Assembly: GCF_028281305.1 (NCBI RefSeq)
Contig: NZ_JANQKD010000003.1
Span: 1-64,000 of the forward strand
Length of the DNA: 64,000 nt
DNA from: Pelagibius sp.
GTDB taxonomy: Bacteria > Pseudomonadota > Alphaproteobacteria > Kiloniellales > Kiloniellaceae
Direction: 5' to 3'
Below are positions 53,152-63,462 of this stretch, piece after piece. Below the pieces are notes generated by a model that was not told the DNA's origin, ran no database searches, and worked only from the letters and a program-made list of their open reading frames with translations. Each line of letters opens with the position of its first letter. Within the stretch, counting starts at the first letter, position 1. Position numbers and translations under genes: made by a program.

Positions 53152-54948
53152 CTATTCCGCTGCCGCGATCGGTTCCTTGGCGCGCTTCTCGCGGGCGGCG
53201 GATTCCCGCTGGGCCTTGGCAACGGCCGCCTGGGCGGCTTCCGTATGGGCGAACATCTCCAGCCTCTCGTCTTCGCCGTGGTCGGTTACCGGCGTTAACG
53301 CCAGGTCCGTGTAGTCCTTGCTGGCCGGGTCCCGTTTGATCTGCTGGCACTTGAGCCAGAGCCTGAGGGCAAAGCCGGCGAAAGGAACATAGGTGCGCAG
53401 AACCTCCCAAACCCGGCGCGGGTAGAACACCAGGGGAGATTCGAGAGGCAGCCCCGAGCGGCGCTGCGTACGCACCTTGCGCCGGATGTATCCACCCTGG
53501 AGCGGGTGCACCTTCTCGTAGCGGATGCAGCCGGCGAACTGCAGGGCGTGGGCCCAGATACGCTCCGGTTTATTGCCGCTGACGATGATCCGCCGCATCA
53601 GCGTCTCCAGGTGTTCATCGGAGTAGTAGAGCTCCCAGGCCTTGTTGTAGATGCCCTGCCACTCTTCCTTGGTCATCAGGGAGTGCCCGGTGCAGACGTG
53701 CTCCAGGTCGTAGATGTTCATGTCGGGGTCCATGGGGACCCCGTTGAGGTAGAGGTTCTTGTGATCCTCGGAGCCCGGCAGCGGCGTCAGGCAGAAGAAC
53801 TCCAGGATATCGATGGGCAGCTCGCGTTTGATGACCTCGATATCATGGGCGATCTTCTCCGGCGTATCGGCGGGAAAGCCCAGAATGTAGCCCGCATAGG
53901 TCAGGATCTGGTGATTGCGCCACTCCTGAAGCATCAGCCGGTACTCGGTGATGCGGTTCTGGCGCTTCTTTGCCGCCATCAGATTGTCCGGATTGATGTT
54001 CTCCAGGCCGATGAAGACCCGCGCGACGCCGGCCCGCTTGGCCTTGGCCACGAAGTTCTCGATCTTGTGGCAGAGCGTATCGACCTGAATGATGATGGAG
54101 AACGGCAGGCCGGTCTCTTCCTTCAGGTCGCCCAGCCGGTCGAAGATCGCCTCCCAGTTCTTGTTGCGGGCGAAGTTGTCGTCGGTGATGAAGAAGCGGG
54201 TGATGCCCTGCTCGATGTTCGCCCGCACCAGGCGTTCGACATCGTCCGCCTCGCGGAAGCGCGACTTGCGGCCCTGGACGTTGATGATGGTGCAAAAGCT
54301 GCACTGGAAGGGGCAGCCGCGCCCGGCATCGAAACAGGCCACCGAGCCCCCGTAGCGGCGCACCAGAGACTCCGGCAGGTAGGGCGTGGGTTCGTTGTCG
54401 ATCCCCGGCAGATCGTTCATGTAGTTGTAGATCGGCTTCAGCTCTTCGTTCAGCGCATCGCGGTAGAAGTGATGCAGCCGTCCCTCGCCCTCCCCGGCAT
54501 AGAGCGTGATGCCCAGGTCCAGGGCCTCCTGCAGGTCCGGCGGAAGCTCGGGCAGCATGGACAGGCAGCCGCTCGGATGGAAGCCGCCGATCGCCACCTG
54601 AATGCCCTCGGCGCGGAACTGACGGGCGATGTCCATGGCGCGCGGAAACTGATTCGACTGTACGCCGACGAGGCAGACCACCCCGCGGACGCCGGGCGTC
54701 GTCATGCGTTCGACGATCTGCTTGATCGGTATGATGGTGTTGGTCTCATCGTAGGCGTTCAGTTCGACCTCGACGTCATGGCCGAGGAGCCTGCGGTCGA
54801 TGATATCAAGCGACAGTCCGTAGAGACTGGAGAGGGTGTTGGACGGCACCCAGGCCTTGGCCCATTGGATCACATAGCCGTCGTCGTCGTAGTGCGACGG
54901 CTTAATGAGCTCCACGATGAAACGCCGCATTGAACCGCTCTCAGTCAT
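53152..54948 (-). CDS. B12-binding radical SAM enzyme
   Basis: The 598-residue protein has an N-terminal cobalamin-binding Rossmann-like domain (about 5-170, AIGGFHPSGCLSMLPELPPD) and a radical SAM barrel with CPFQCSFC, the CxxxCxxC cluster motif, then GITRFFITDDNFARNK and RVFIGLENINPDNL. The last 150 residues are a further domain and a charged tail. Such enzymes methylate or rearrange unreactive carbons. The ATG at 54948 is preferred over the track's TTG. The closest function cannot be named: neighbours give no pathway. Confidence 0.9.
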   Translation of the reverse strand: MTESGSMRRFIVELIKPSHYDDDGYVIQWAKAWVPSNTLSSLYGLSLDIIDRRLLGHDVEVELNAYDETNTIIPIKQIVERMTTPGVRGVVCLVGVQSNQFPRAMDIARQFRAEGIQVAIGGFHPSGCLSMLPELPPDLQEALDLGITLYAGEGEGRLHHFYRDALNEELKPIYNYMNDLPGIDNEPTPYLPESLVRRYGGSVACFDAGRGCPFQCSFCTIINVQGRKSRFREADDVERLVRANIEQGITRFFITDDNFARNKNWEAIFDRLGDLKEETGLPFSIIIQVDTLCHKIENFVAKAKRAGVARVFIGLENINPDNLMAAKKRQNRITEYRLMLQEWRNHQILTYAGYILGFPADTPEKIAHDIEVIKRELPIDILEFFCLTPLPGSEDHKNLYLNGVPMDPDMNIYDLEHVCTGHSLMTKEEWQGIYNKAWELYYSDEHLETLMRRIIVSGNKPERIWAHALQFAGCIRYEKVHPLQGGYIRRKVRTQRRSGLPLESPLVFYPRRVWEVLRTYVPFAGFALRLWLKCQQIKRDPASKDYTDLALTPVTDHGEDERLEMFAHTEAAQAAVAKAQRESAAREKRAKEPIAAAE

Positions 54949-55138
54949 GCCGCCCCCCAAGTCCGACTTGCCCAGTCAGAATTACCCCATTGCGGGCGCG
55001 AAATACAGGCTGAAGCGAAAGATTGGCGCGATCAGCCCCATTTCCGGCGCACCAGGCCGGGAAAGAGCCGCCGCAACGGCAATTAAGGGTTAGAAGACCC
55101 CGGCTTGTGTCCGGGCGGTACCGGACCCGGGCGACTCC

Positions 55139-55159
55139 GCGCCGGCCGGGGGCCGGCGC
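55139..55159. terminator. Strong hairpin after the DUF4399-like gene
   Basis: GCGCCGGCC-GGG-GGCCGGCGC forms a perfect nine-base stem with a three-base loop, 22 bases beyond the DUF4399-like stop. No T-run follows on either strand. The gap 54949-55181 otherwise shows nothing coding. Confidence 0.45.
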
Positions 55160-55181
55160 AGAAGACCTGGGCGCCCGTGGC

Positions 55182-55604
55182 CTACTTGACCGTGACGGTG
55201 ATCCGCTCGGACATCACCGGCGGGTTGTGCGGAATATGGCTCCAGTCGCCCAAAACAAGCTGAAGCGTGTGGGTGCCGGGGGGCAGTTCGACCGTCGCCT
55301 CGGTCTGTCCGCCGCCGAAGTGGATGTGCTTGTCATCCGCGGGGATCGGCTCGTTCAGTTCTTCTCCTTCGATCGCCTCGTTGATGATCAGATGATGGTG
55401 CCCGGTGTTTTCCTTATCGTCCACGCCGGCCGGCGCGACGCCCATGCCGGAGAGGCCGAAGCGGATGGTGACCGGTGAAGAGATCGTCTGACCGTCCTGC
55501 AAATCGATGAAATAGACCCTGGCATCGGGCGGCGCCGGCGTCTCGCCGGCAAGAGCGGAACCGGCTGCCAACACCACGGTGGCGGCGATCACGGGAATGC
55601 GCAT
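55182..55604 (-). CDS. DUF4399-like exported protein
   Basis: The 140-residue protein has a signal peptide (RIPVIAATVVLAAGSALAG) and a beta-rich domain with VYFIDLQDGQTISSPVTIRF, NTGHHHLIINE and PPGTHTLQLVLGDWSHIPHN, as in DUF4399. The HHH and later His cluster could bind a metal. I start at the ATG at 55604 with GGAGG 8 bases upstream. It is divergent from the ECF sigma gene, with 86 bases between, so it may belong to that regulon. The function is unknown. Confidence 0.85.
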   Translation of the reverse strand: MRIPVIAATVVLAAGSALAGETPAPPDARVYFIDLQDGQTISSPVTIRFGLSGMGVAPAGVDDKENTGHHHLIINEAIEGEELNEPIPADDKHIHFGGGQTEATVELPPGTHTLQLVLGDWSHIPHNPPVMSERITVTVK

Positions 55605-55690
55605 GGAATAACCTCCCATATAGTCTTAGGCTCATGACCGGCGTGGCCATGATCTGAAGCGAAAACACCCAAAGACCGGAATTTATTCGC

Positions 55691-56221
55691 GTGGCAGTCG
55701 AAAGATCGGCGCAAGACAGCATGAAGGAGCTGCTGGAGGGCTTCTATCCCCGCCTCTGGCGGTACTGCCTCGCCTTGACGCGGGACCTCCCGGCAGCGGA
55801 GGACCTCTGCCAGGCCGCCTGTCTCAAGGCACTTGAGAGTGCGCATCAATTCCAGGCCGGAACGCATGCAGACCGATGGGTTTTCAGCATTGCCAAGAAC
55901 CTCTGGTACAACACCTTGAGGGCCGAGAACGTGCGCCGGGGCGGCGGGCTGGTACCCAGCGACGAACTGGCTTTGCCGGCGCCTGGAACGGACGCCGAAA
56001 CGAATTTTTTCCATGCCGAGGTGTTAAAGGCAGTGATGGACCTGCCCGAGGCGCAGCGCGTGACGGTGTTCCTGGTCTATGTGGAGGGCTTTTCCTACAA
56101 GGAGGCTGCCGAGCACCTGCACATCCCGATCGGGACCGTCATGAGCAGGCTTGCCGCGGCCCGCAGCAAGCTTGCCGCCCTCAAGGCCACCTCGGGCGCG
56201 GCCAAACAACGGACCCTGTGA
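55691..56221 (+). CDS. ECF-type RNA polymerase sigma factor
   Basis: The 176-residue protein has sigma region 2 (YPRLWRYCLALTRDLPAAED, DRWVFSIAKNLWYNTLR) and region 4 (LPEAQRVTVFLVYVEGFSYK, IPIGTVMSRLAAARSKL). Size and domain order are those of ECF sigma factors. A GTG at 55691 is used; the ATG at 55721 is an alternative, and ribosome sites are weak for both. The next gene, 6 bases on, encodes its likely anti-sigma factor. The pair probably governs a stress response. Confidence 0.9.
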   Translation: MAVERSAQDSMKELLEGFYPRLWRYCLALTRDLPAAEDLCQAACLKALESAHQFQAGTHADRWVFSIAKNLWYNTLRAENVRRGGGLVPSDELALPAPGTDAETNFFHAEVLKAVMDLPEAQRVTVFLVYVEGFSYKEAAEHLHIPIGTVMSRLAAARSKLAALKATSGAAKQRTL

Positions 56222-56227
56222 CGGATC

Positions 56228-57019
56228 ATGGATAGCAGGTCGATCACCGACGAAGAGTTGGTTGCCTTCCTGGACGGGGAACTCCCGCCCGAGCAGGCAA
56301 AGGCTGTCGAGCAGGCCTTGCGCGACGATCCGGCGCTGCGCGCGCGGCTGGATGCCCTGACCATCGACACCGACACTGTGAAGTCCGCTTTCGACAGCCT
56401 GCTTCCCTTGGCGCCGGGCCACGCGGAACCGGCTCCTAAAGACAGCCCCTCCCAACCCTCCAGCCGCGCTCTGGGACCGCTCGTGAGCCGCAGGGCGGCT
56501 ATCGCCGCGAGCCTCGCCGCCGTTGCCGCCATCGGTTTCGCCGGCGGCCGCCTCACTGCCCCGATGCAGAGCGAAGACTGGCGCATGGCCGTCGCCGAGT
56601 ATCAGCTGCTCTATCGCAGCGAGACGCTGACCCATCTCGATCCAAGCCCGGCGGAGCTCGAAAGCGAGCGGGCAAGGGTCGTCGCCGAACTGGGCCTGGA
56701 TATCGACGGCACGGCGCTGCGCAACGTCAGCGGCCTGCGCTACCGCCGGGCCCAGATCCTCGGCTACGAGGCGGCGCCGCTCGCCCAGTTTGCCTATCTC
56801 GACAGCCGGAACCGTCCGGTGGCGTTCTGCGTGACCCCGACCGAGGCCGCCAGCCGGCCGCTGGAGACGCAGAGCTTCAAGGGGCTCGCCGCCGTGTCCT
56901 GGATTGCCGACGGCTTCGCCTTTCTGGTGATCGGCGACGTCCCGCCAGCGCTGCTGGACCGCGCGGCCCGTGACCTTTCCGCATCCCTCGCTCAGGCCTC
57001 TCGGACCAAGAGTTCCTGA
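56228..57019 (+). CDS. Transmembrane anti-sigma factor
   Basis: The 263-residue protein opens with TDEELVAFLDGELPPEQAKA and VEQALRDDPALRARLDAL, the helical sigma-binding part of this anti-sigma family (no zinc HxxxCxxC). One transmembrane helix follows (AAIAASLAAVAAIGFAGG, about 93-112), then a periplasmic domain. It lies 6 bases after the ECF gene, the standard arrangement. The sensing domain is unlike named ones, so the signal is unknown. Confidence 0.87.
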   Translation: MDSRSITDEELVAFLDGELPPEQAKAVEQALRDDPALRARLDALTIDTDTVKSAFDSLLPLAPGHAEPAPKDSPSQPSSRALGPLVSRRAAIAASLAAVAAIGFAGGRLTAPMQSEDWRMAVAEYQLLYRSETLTHLDPSPAELESERARVVAELGLDIDGTALRNVSGLRYRRAQILGYEAAPLAQFAYLDSRNRPVAFCVTPTEAASRPLETQSFKGLAAVSWIADGFAFLVIGDVPPALLDRAARDLSASLAQASRTKSS

Positions 57020-57056
57020 GCGGCAGGGCGAGCACCGCCTCGGAAAGCGAAGAGCG

Positions 57057-57920
57057 TCAGATCGCCGTCAGCGGCTCGTAGGCTTCCGGCCGCCGGTCGC
57101 GGAAGAACTGCCAGAGGTTCCGCACCTCGCGGACCATATCCATGTCCATATCGGCGACCACCAGTTCGTCCTTGTCCTCGCTGGCTTCCACAAGGAACTC
57201 GCCGCGCGGATTGACGACGTAGCTGGAGCCGTAGAACTTGCCGATGTTCCACGGAGCCTCGGTGCCGACGCGGTTGACCGCGCCGATGTAACAGCCGTTG
57301 GCGACAGCGGAGGCCGGCTGTTCCAGCTTCCAGAGATACTGGCTGAGGCCGGCCACGGTGGCCGAGGGATTGACGATGTACTCGGCCCCGCTCAGAGCCA
57401 GGGCGCGCCAGCCCTCCGGGAAGTGTCGGTCGTAGCAGATGTAGACGCCGAGCTTGCAGTAGGCCGTCTGGAACATCGGCCAGCCGGAGTTGCCGGGTTT
57501 GAAGAAGAACTTTTCGTAGAACCCGGCGACCTGCGGGATGTGGGATTTGCGGTACTTGCCGAGGTAGCTGCCGTCGGCGTCGATGACGGCGGCGGTGTTG
57601 TAGTAGACGCCGGTGATGTCCTCCTCATAGATCGGAACCACGATCACCATGGAGTGCTTCTTGGCGTACTCCTGCATCAGTTTGACCGTCGGGCCGTCGG
57701 GGACCTTTTCCGCGGCGCCGTACCACTTCACGTCCTGGCTGGGACAGAAGTAGGGCTGGTTGAAGACTTCCTGCAAACACAACACCTGGACGCCCTTGGC
57801 GCCGGCCTCGTCGATCAGCGGCAGATGCGCTTCGTTCATCCTGTCGCGGATGGTTTCCGGGCTTTCCCCCGTATCCGCCTTCAGAGCCATCTGAATAAGG
57901 CCCGCCCGCACCGTCGCCAT
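57057..57920 (-). CDS. Nitrilase-superfamily amidohydrolase, beta-ureidopropionase-like
   Basis: The 287-residue enzyme has the Glu-Lys-Cys triad: LCLQEVFNQPYFCP (Glu), LGKYRKSHIPQV (Lys) and GVYICYDRHFPEGWRALA (Cys). HIPQ and FYEKFFFKPG are typical of N-carbamoyl-beta-alanine/putrescine amidohydrolases. With dihydropyrimidinase divergent next door, the likely reaction is N-carbamoyl-beta-alanine to beta-alanine, carbon dioxide and ammonia. A RutR-like site lies 64 bases before its start. It is shorter than animal ureidopropionase, as expected for bacteria. Confidence 0.9.
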   Translation of the reverse strand: MATVRAGLIQMALKADTGESPETIRDRMNEAHLPLIDEAGAKGVQVLCLQEVFNQPYFCPSQDVKWYGAAEKVPDGPTVKLMQEYAKKHSMVIVVPIYEEDITGVYYNTAAVIDADGSYLGKYRKSHIPQVAGFYEKFFFKPGNSGWPMFQTAYCKLGVYICYDRHFPEGWRALALSGAEYIVNPSATVAGLSQYLWKLEQPASAVANGCYIGAVNRVGTEAPWNIGKFYGSSYVVNPRGEFLVEASEDKDELVVADMDMDMVREVRNLWQFFRDRRPEAYEPLTAI

Positions 57921-57983
57921 CGCTTGCTCTCCCTCTGCAATGCGCCCCGGTTTTCCCGCAGCGCCATCTGTCCTGCAGAAGAT

Positions 57984-59616
<1,633 letters not shown>

Positions 59617-59699
59617 CCCGGATGTAGCAACGGGTCGGACGCCGCCTAAACGCAACGACAGACAGGTGGCGAAACACCGCAAACAAGGGAGCTAGGGGG

Positions 59700-60752
59700 A
59701 TGACTTCTCGAATTTCGGGGAACGGTACAGTATTGGCAAAACGCGGCCTGCGGCGCCGCACGGTCGTGCAGGCCGGCGCGGCGGCTCTGGTGGCTGCAGC
59801 CGTCTTTGGACTTTCCGGCGGCGCGGCGCAGGCGGAAAAGCTGAAAGTCGCCGGAATCTACACGGTGCCGATTCAGCAGAAATGGGTGGGCACCCTGCAC
59901 CGGGCGCTGACCGCCGCCAAGGAACGCGGCGACATTGAGTACAGCTTCTCGGAGAAGGTGCCCAACACCGACTACGTCCGGGTGATGCGCGAGTACGCCG
60001 AGGGCGGGGTCGATCTGGTGGTCGGGGAGGCCTTCGGCATCAGCCGGGAGGCCCGCAAGGTGGCCGACGACTATCCGGAGATCGCCTTTCTTATGGGCGA
60101 CCCGGGTGTCCCCCATGGCAAGAACTTCTCCGTCTTCGACAACTGGATCCACGAGCCCTGCTACCTCATGGGCATCGTCGCCGGCACCATGACCAAGACC
60201 AACAGAATCGGCATGGTCGGCGGCTTTCCCATCGGCGAGGTGAACCGGCTGTTCCACGCCTTCATGGAGGGCGCGCGCTCGGTCAATCCGGACGTCGAGT
60301 TCAAGGTCTCCTTCATCGGCTCTTGGTACGACCCGCCAAAGGCCAAAGAGTTTGCCTTCGCCCAGGTCGAGGCCGGGGTGGACGTGCTCTACGCCGAGCG
60401 GGCCGGCGTGGTCGACGCCGCCCGCGAGAAGGGGATCATCGCCTTCGGCAACGTGAACGACATGAACAAGGCCGAGAACGGCACCGACGTGGTGGTCGCC
60501 TCGGCCCTCTGGCACATGGAACCGGCCATCGACTATGCCATCTCCCAGGTGAAAGCCGGCACCTTCACGGCCGAGAACTACAAGGAATGGACGATGATGA
60601 AGGCCGGCGGCGCCTCCCTCTCTCCGTTCTACGAGTTTGAGGACAAGATCCCGGCCGAAACCAAGGCGAAGATCGACGCCCTCGCTCAGCAGATCAAGGC
60701 TGGGGACTTCGTGGTGCAGACCAACGACGACGAACCCAAGTCGACGTTCTGA
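59700..60752 (+). CDS. BMP-family ABC transporter substrate-binding protein
   Basis: The 350-residue protein has a twin-Arg-containing leader (GLRRRTVVQAGAAALVAAAV) and a basic-membrane-protein fold: KVAGIYTVPIQQKWVGTLHR, MREYAEGGVDLVVGEAFGIS and DNWIHEPCYLMGIVAG. BMP proteins bind nucleosides, nucleobases or related compounds. Place after dihydropyrimidinase suggests uracil, a dihydropyrimidine or a pyrimidine nucleoside. The ATG at 59700 follows GGGAGCTAGGGGG. It starts a four-part transporter set. Confidence 0.88.
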   Translation: MTSRISGNGTVLAKRGLRRRTVVQAGAAALVAAAVFGLSGGAAQAEKLKVAGIYTVPIQQKWVGTLHRALTAAKERGDIEYSFSEKVPNTDYVRVMREYAEGGVDLVVGEAFGISREARKVADDYPEIAFLMGDPGVPHGKNFSVFDNWIHEPCYLMGIVAGTMTKTNRIGMVGGFPIGEVNRLFHAFMEGARSVNPDVEFKVSFIGSWYDPPKAKEFAFAQVEAGVDVLYAERAGVVDAAREKGIIAFGNVNDMNKAENGTDVVVASALWHMEPAIDYAISQVKAGTFTAENYKEWTMMKAGGASLSPFYEFEDKIPAETKAKIDALAQQIKAGDFVVQTNDDEPKSTF

Positions 60753-60831
60753 CCGGACGCCTTACGGGATCGGGGCAGCGGCGTCAGTGCTGTCCCGACC
60801 CCGCAGAAATCGATCATCGGGGGATCTGACG

Positions 60832-62409
60832 ATGGCGCAGGCGCAAGCGTCCGCCGCTGCCGCCACCGGCGCTGAGCCGGTGTTGCGGCTGTCCGGCATC
60901 ACCAAGCGCTTTGGGGCGCTGGTCGCCAACGATGCCATCTCCCTTGGGTTGGGGCGCGGCGAGATCCTGGCCCTGCTGGGAGAGAACGGCGCCGGCAAGA
61001 CCACCTTGATGAGTATCCTCTTCGGTCACTACCTTGCCGACGAAGGCGAGATCGCGGTCTTCGGCGGAGCCTTGCCGCCAGGCTCCCCCAAGGCCGCCAT
61101 CGCCGCCGGGGTCGGCATGGTGCATCAGCATTTCACCCTGGGCGAAAACCTCACCGTTCTCGACAACATCGTGCTGGGCACGGAACCGCTCTGGCGCCTG
61201 AAGCAGAACCGCGCGGCCGCGCTGCGCCATGTCGAGGACCTGGCGGCGCGCTTCGGCCTGCAGGTCGAGAGCCGGCGCCTTGTGCGCGACCTCTCGGTCG
61301 GCGAGCGTCAGCGGGTGGAGATCCTGAAGGCGCTCTACCGCGGCGCCCGCGTCCTGATCCTCGACGAACCCACCGCGGTGCTGACGCCACAGGAGGTCGA
61401 GAGTTTCTTCGCAACCTTGAAGACCATGGCGGCCGAGGGGCTCTCCATCATCTTCATCTCCCACAAGCTGAACGAGGTGATGGCCATTGCCGACCGCGTT
61501 GCTGTGCTGCGTCAGGGCAGGCTGGTGGCCGACTTCCCCATCGCCGAGGCCTCCCGCGAAGGGCTCGCCGAGGCCATGGTGGGGCGGGCGGTCGCCTTGC
61601 CCGAACGCAGCCGCCTGGAGCCGGGTGCGCCTCTGCTGCGAATGGAAGGCGTCGGACTGCGCGGTGCAGAGGGCAAAGTATCGCTTGAGAATCTCGATAT
61701 AACCCTCTGTGAGAAAGAGATTTTCGGAATTGCCGGCGTTTCCGGCAACGGGCAGGCCGCCCTCGCGGCCCTGATCTCCGGTCTCGATGCCCCGACGGCG
61801 GGGCGCTTCGAGATCCTCGGCGATGCCATCGCCGAGGCTTCCCCTGGCGCCATGCTGAAACGCGGGGTCGGGCGGGTGCCGGAGGACCGTCACGCAACCG
61901 GCGTCGTCGGTGACTTCACGGTGGAGGAAAACCTGGTACTGGAAGCCTATGGCGGAGACCGCTTCTCGCGCTTCGGCTTCGTCAAGGGAGTGGCCCTGCG
62001 CCGCAACGCCGAAGAAAAGATCGCCGCCTTCGACATCCGCGGCGCCGATGCGACCACGGCTACACGCAGCCTTTCCGGCGGCAACATGCAAAAGGTCATC
62101 CTCGCCCGGGTCCTGGACCAGAAGCCACGCATCATCCTCGCCAATCAGCCGACCCGCGGGCTCGATGTCGGCGCCGCGGCGGCTGTGCAGGCTCTGCTGT
62201 TCCAGGCGCGGGCCGAAGGCGCGGGCATCGTCCTGATCTCCGAAGACCTCGAGGAGCTGCTGCAGATGTCCGACCGCATCGCGGTGCTCTACCACGGGCG
62301 TCTCTCCGCACCCGTCCCTGTGGAAGAAGCGGATCTCAGAACCCTTGGCCTTATGATGGCCGGACACGGTACGGCAGAGCATTCGGACGAGGGCCGCCAT
62401 GCGTCTTGA
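60832..62409 (+). CDS. Double-domain ABC ATPase (nucleoside-type)
   Basis: The 525-residue protein has two ATPase domains. The first has LGENGAGKTTLMSIL, LSVGERQRVEILKAL and VLILDEPTAVLT; the second has LSGGNMQKVILARVL and IILANQPTRGLDVGA, whose Walker B is degenerate, as usual in this sugar/nucleoside family. It powers the two permeases that follow. I start at the ATG at 60832 after GGGGG; the track start lies inside the binding-protein gene. Its stop overlaps the permease start by 11 bases. Confidence 0.93.
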   Translation: MAQAQASAAAATGAEPVLRLSGITKRFGALVANDAISLGLGRGEILALLGENGAGKTTLMSILFGHYLADEGEIAVFGGALPPGSPKAAIAAGVGMVHQHFTLGENLTVLDNIVLGTEPLWRLKQNRAAALRHVEDLAARFGLQVESRRLVRDLSVGERQRVEILKALYRGARVLILDEPTAVLTPQEVESFFATLKTMAAEGLSIIFISHKLNEVMAIADRVAVLRQGRLVADFPIAEASREGLAEAMVGRAVALPERSRLEPGAPLLRMEGVGLRGAEGKVSLENLDITLCEKEIFGIAGVSGNGQAALAALISGLDAPTAGRFEILGDAIAEASPGAMLKRGVGRVPEDRHATGVVGDFTVEENLVLEAYGGDRFSRFGFVKGVALRRNAEEKIAAFDIRGADATTATRSLSGGNMQKVILARVLDQKPRIILANQPTRGLDVGAAAAVQALLFQARAEGAGIVLISEDLEELLQMSDRIAVLYHGRLSAPVPVEEADLRTLGLMMAGHGTAEHSDEGRHAS

Positions 62410-63448
62410 GCCCCGCGCCCATGTGCCGCTGTGGCTGAACCTGGCCGCTCCGCTGACGGCAATCGCCCTGGCCTTCCTGCTCTGCGGGCTGCTCATCGCC
62501 TGGGCCGGCGCGCCGGTGCTGGCCGCCTACGGCGCCCTGGTGAAGGGTGCGCTGGGCTCGGTCTTCGCCCTGAGCGAGACTCTGACGCGCGCGGCACCAC
62601 TGATCTTCACCGGCCTGGCGGCCGCCGTCGCTTTCCGGGCCAAGCTCTGGAACATCGGCGGCGAGGGCCAGCTCTATGCCGGCGCGCTGGCGGCGACCTA
62701 TGTCGGCACCGGGCTCGTCACCCTGCCGCCCCTGCTGATGGTGCCCTTCCTTTTCCTGGTCGGTGCGCTTGCCGGCGGACTGCTGCTGCTCCTGCCGGTG
62801 ATCCTGAAGCTGAAGCTCAAGGTGGACGAGGTGGTGACCACCCTCCTCCTCAACTTCGTCGTCCTGCTCTTTGCCAACTACCTGCTCTTCGGGCCTTGGA
62901 AGGACCCCCTGGCCATGGGCTGGCCTCAGGCGGCGCCGATCATCGACGAGGGCGTACTCTCACCCCTGATTCCCCGCACCCGCCTGCATTCCGGCCTGCT
63001 CTGGGCGGTCTTCTTCGCGGTCGCAGCCTGGGCCTTCATCCGCTACTCCAAATGGGGCTTCGAGATCCGCGCCGTCGGCAACAACCCGGAGGCGGCGCGT
63101 TTCGCGGGCATTCCGATGGGTGCGACCGTGCTGCGCACGGCGCTGCTCTCCGGGGGTCTCGCCGGCATGGCCGGGGTCTGCGAGCTGGCGGGCCTCAAGG
63201 GTTATCTCACCCTCGATATCTCGCCCGGCTTCGGCTACACGGGCATCGCGGTGGCCATGCTGGCGGGCCTGCATCCCCTGGGTGTGATCGCCGCGGCGAT
63301 CTTCGTCGCCGCCATCTACAACGGCGCCGACGCCATGAGCCGGGCCATGTCGATCTCCAACTATCTGGCCGATGTGCTGACCGCGACCGCCCTGCTGCTG
63401 GTGCTGGCGAGCGTGCTCTTCGTGCGCTACCGGCCCCGCCTGCGCTAA
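62399..63448 (+). CDS. ABC transporter permease (nucleoside/BMP type)
   Basis: The 349-residue protein has about eight to nine helices. KLWNIGGEGQLYAGALAATY and KLKVDEVVTTLLLNFVVLL are the typical cores of YufP-type nucleoside permeases, and FEIRAVGNNPEAARFAGIP is the family loop. It overlaps the ATPase gene and is followed by its partner permease after 14 bases. Confidence 0.92.
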   Translation: MRLEPRAHVPLWLNLAAPLTAIALAFLLCGLLIAWAGAPVLAAYGALVKGALGSVFALSETLTRAAPLIFTGLAAAVAFRAKLWNIGGEGQLYAGALAATYVGTGLVTLPPLLMVPFLFLVGALAGGLLLLLPVILKLKLKVDEVVTTLLLNFVVLLFANYLLFGPWKDPLAMGWPQAAPIIDEGVLSPLIPRTRLHSGLLWAVFFAVAAWAFIRYSKWGFEIRAVGNNPEAARFAGIPMGATVLRTALLSGGLAGMAGVCELAGLKGYLTLDISPGFGYTGIAVAMLAGLHPLGVIAAAIFVAAIYNGADAMSRAMSISNYLADVLTATALLLVLASVLFVRYRPRLR

Positions 63449-63462
63449 GGGGCCGGAGCGGC

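Noticed and set aside
60814-62496. 560-residue ORF antisense to the double ATPase
   Set aside because: It is a shadow ORF: the sense strand has all ATPase motifs, and no protein signature is seen in the antisense frame.
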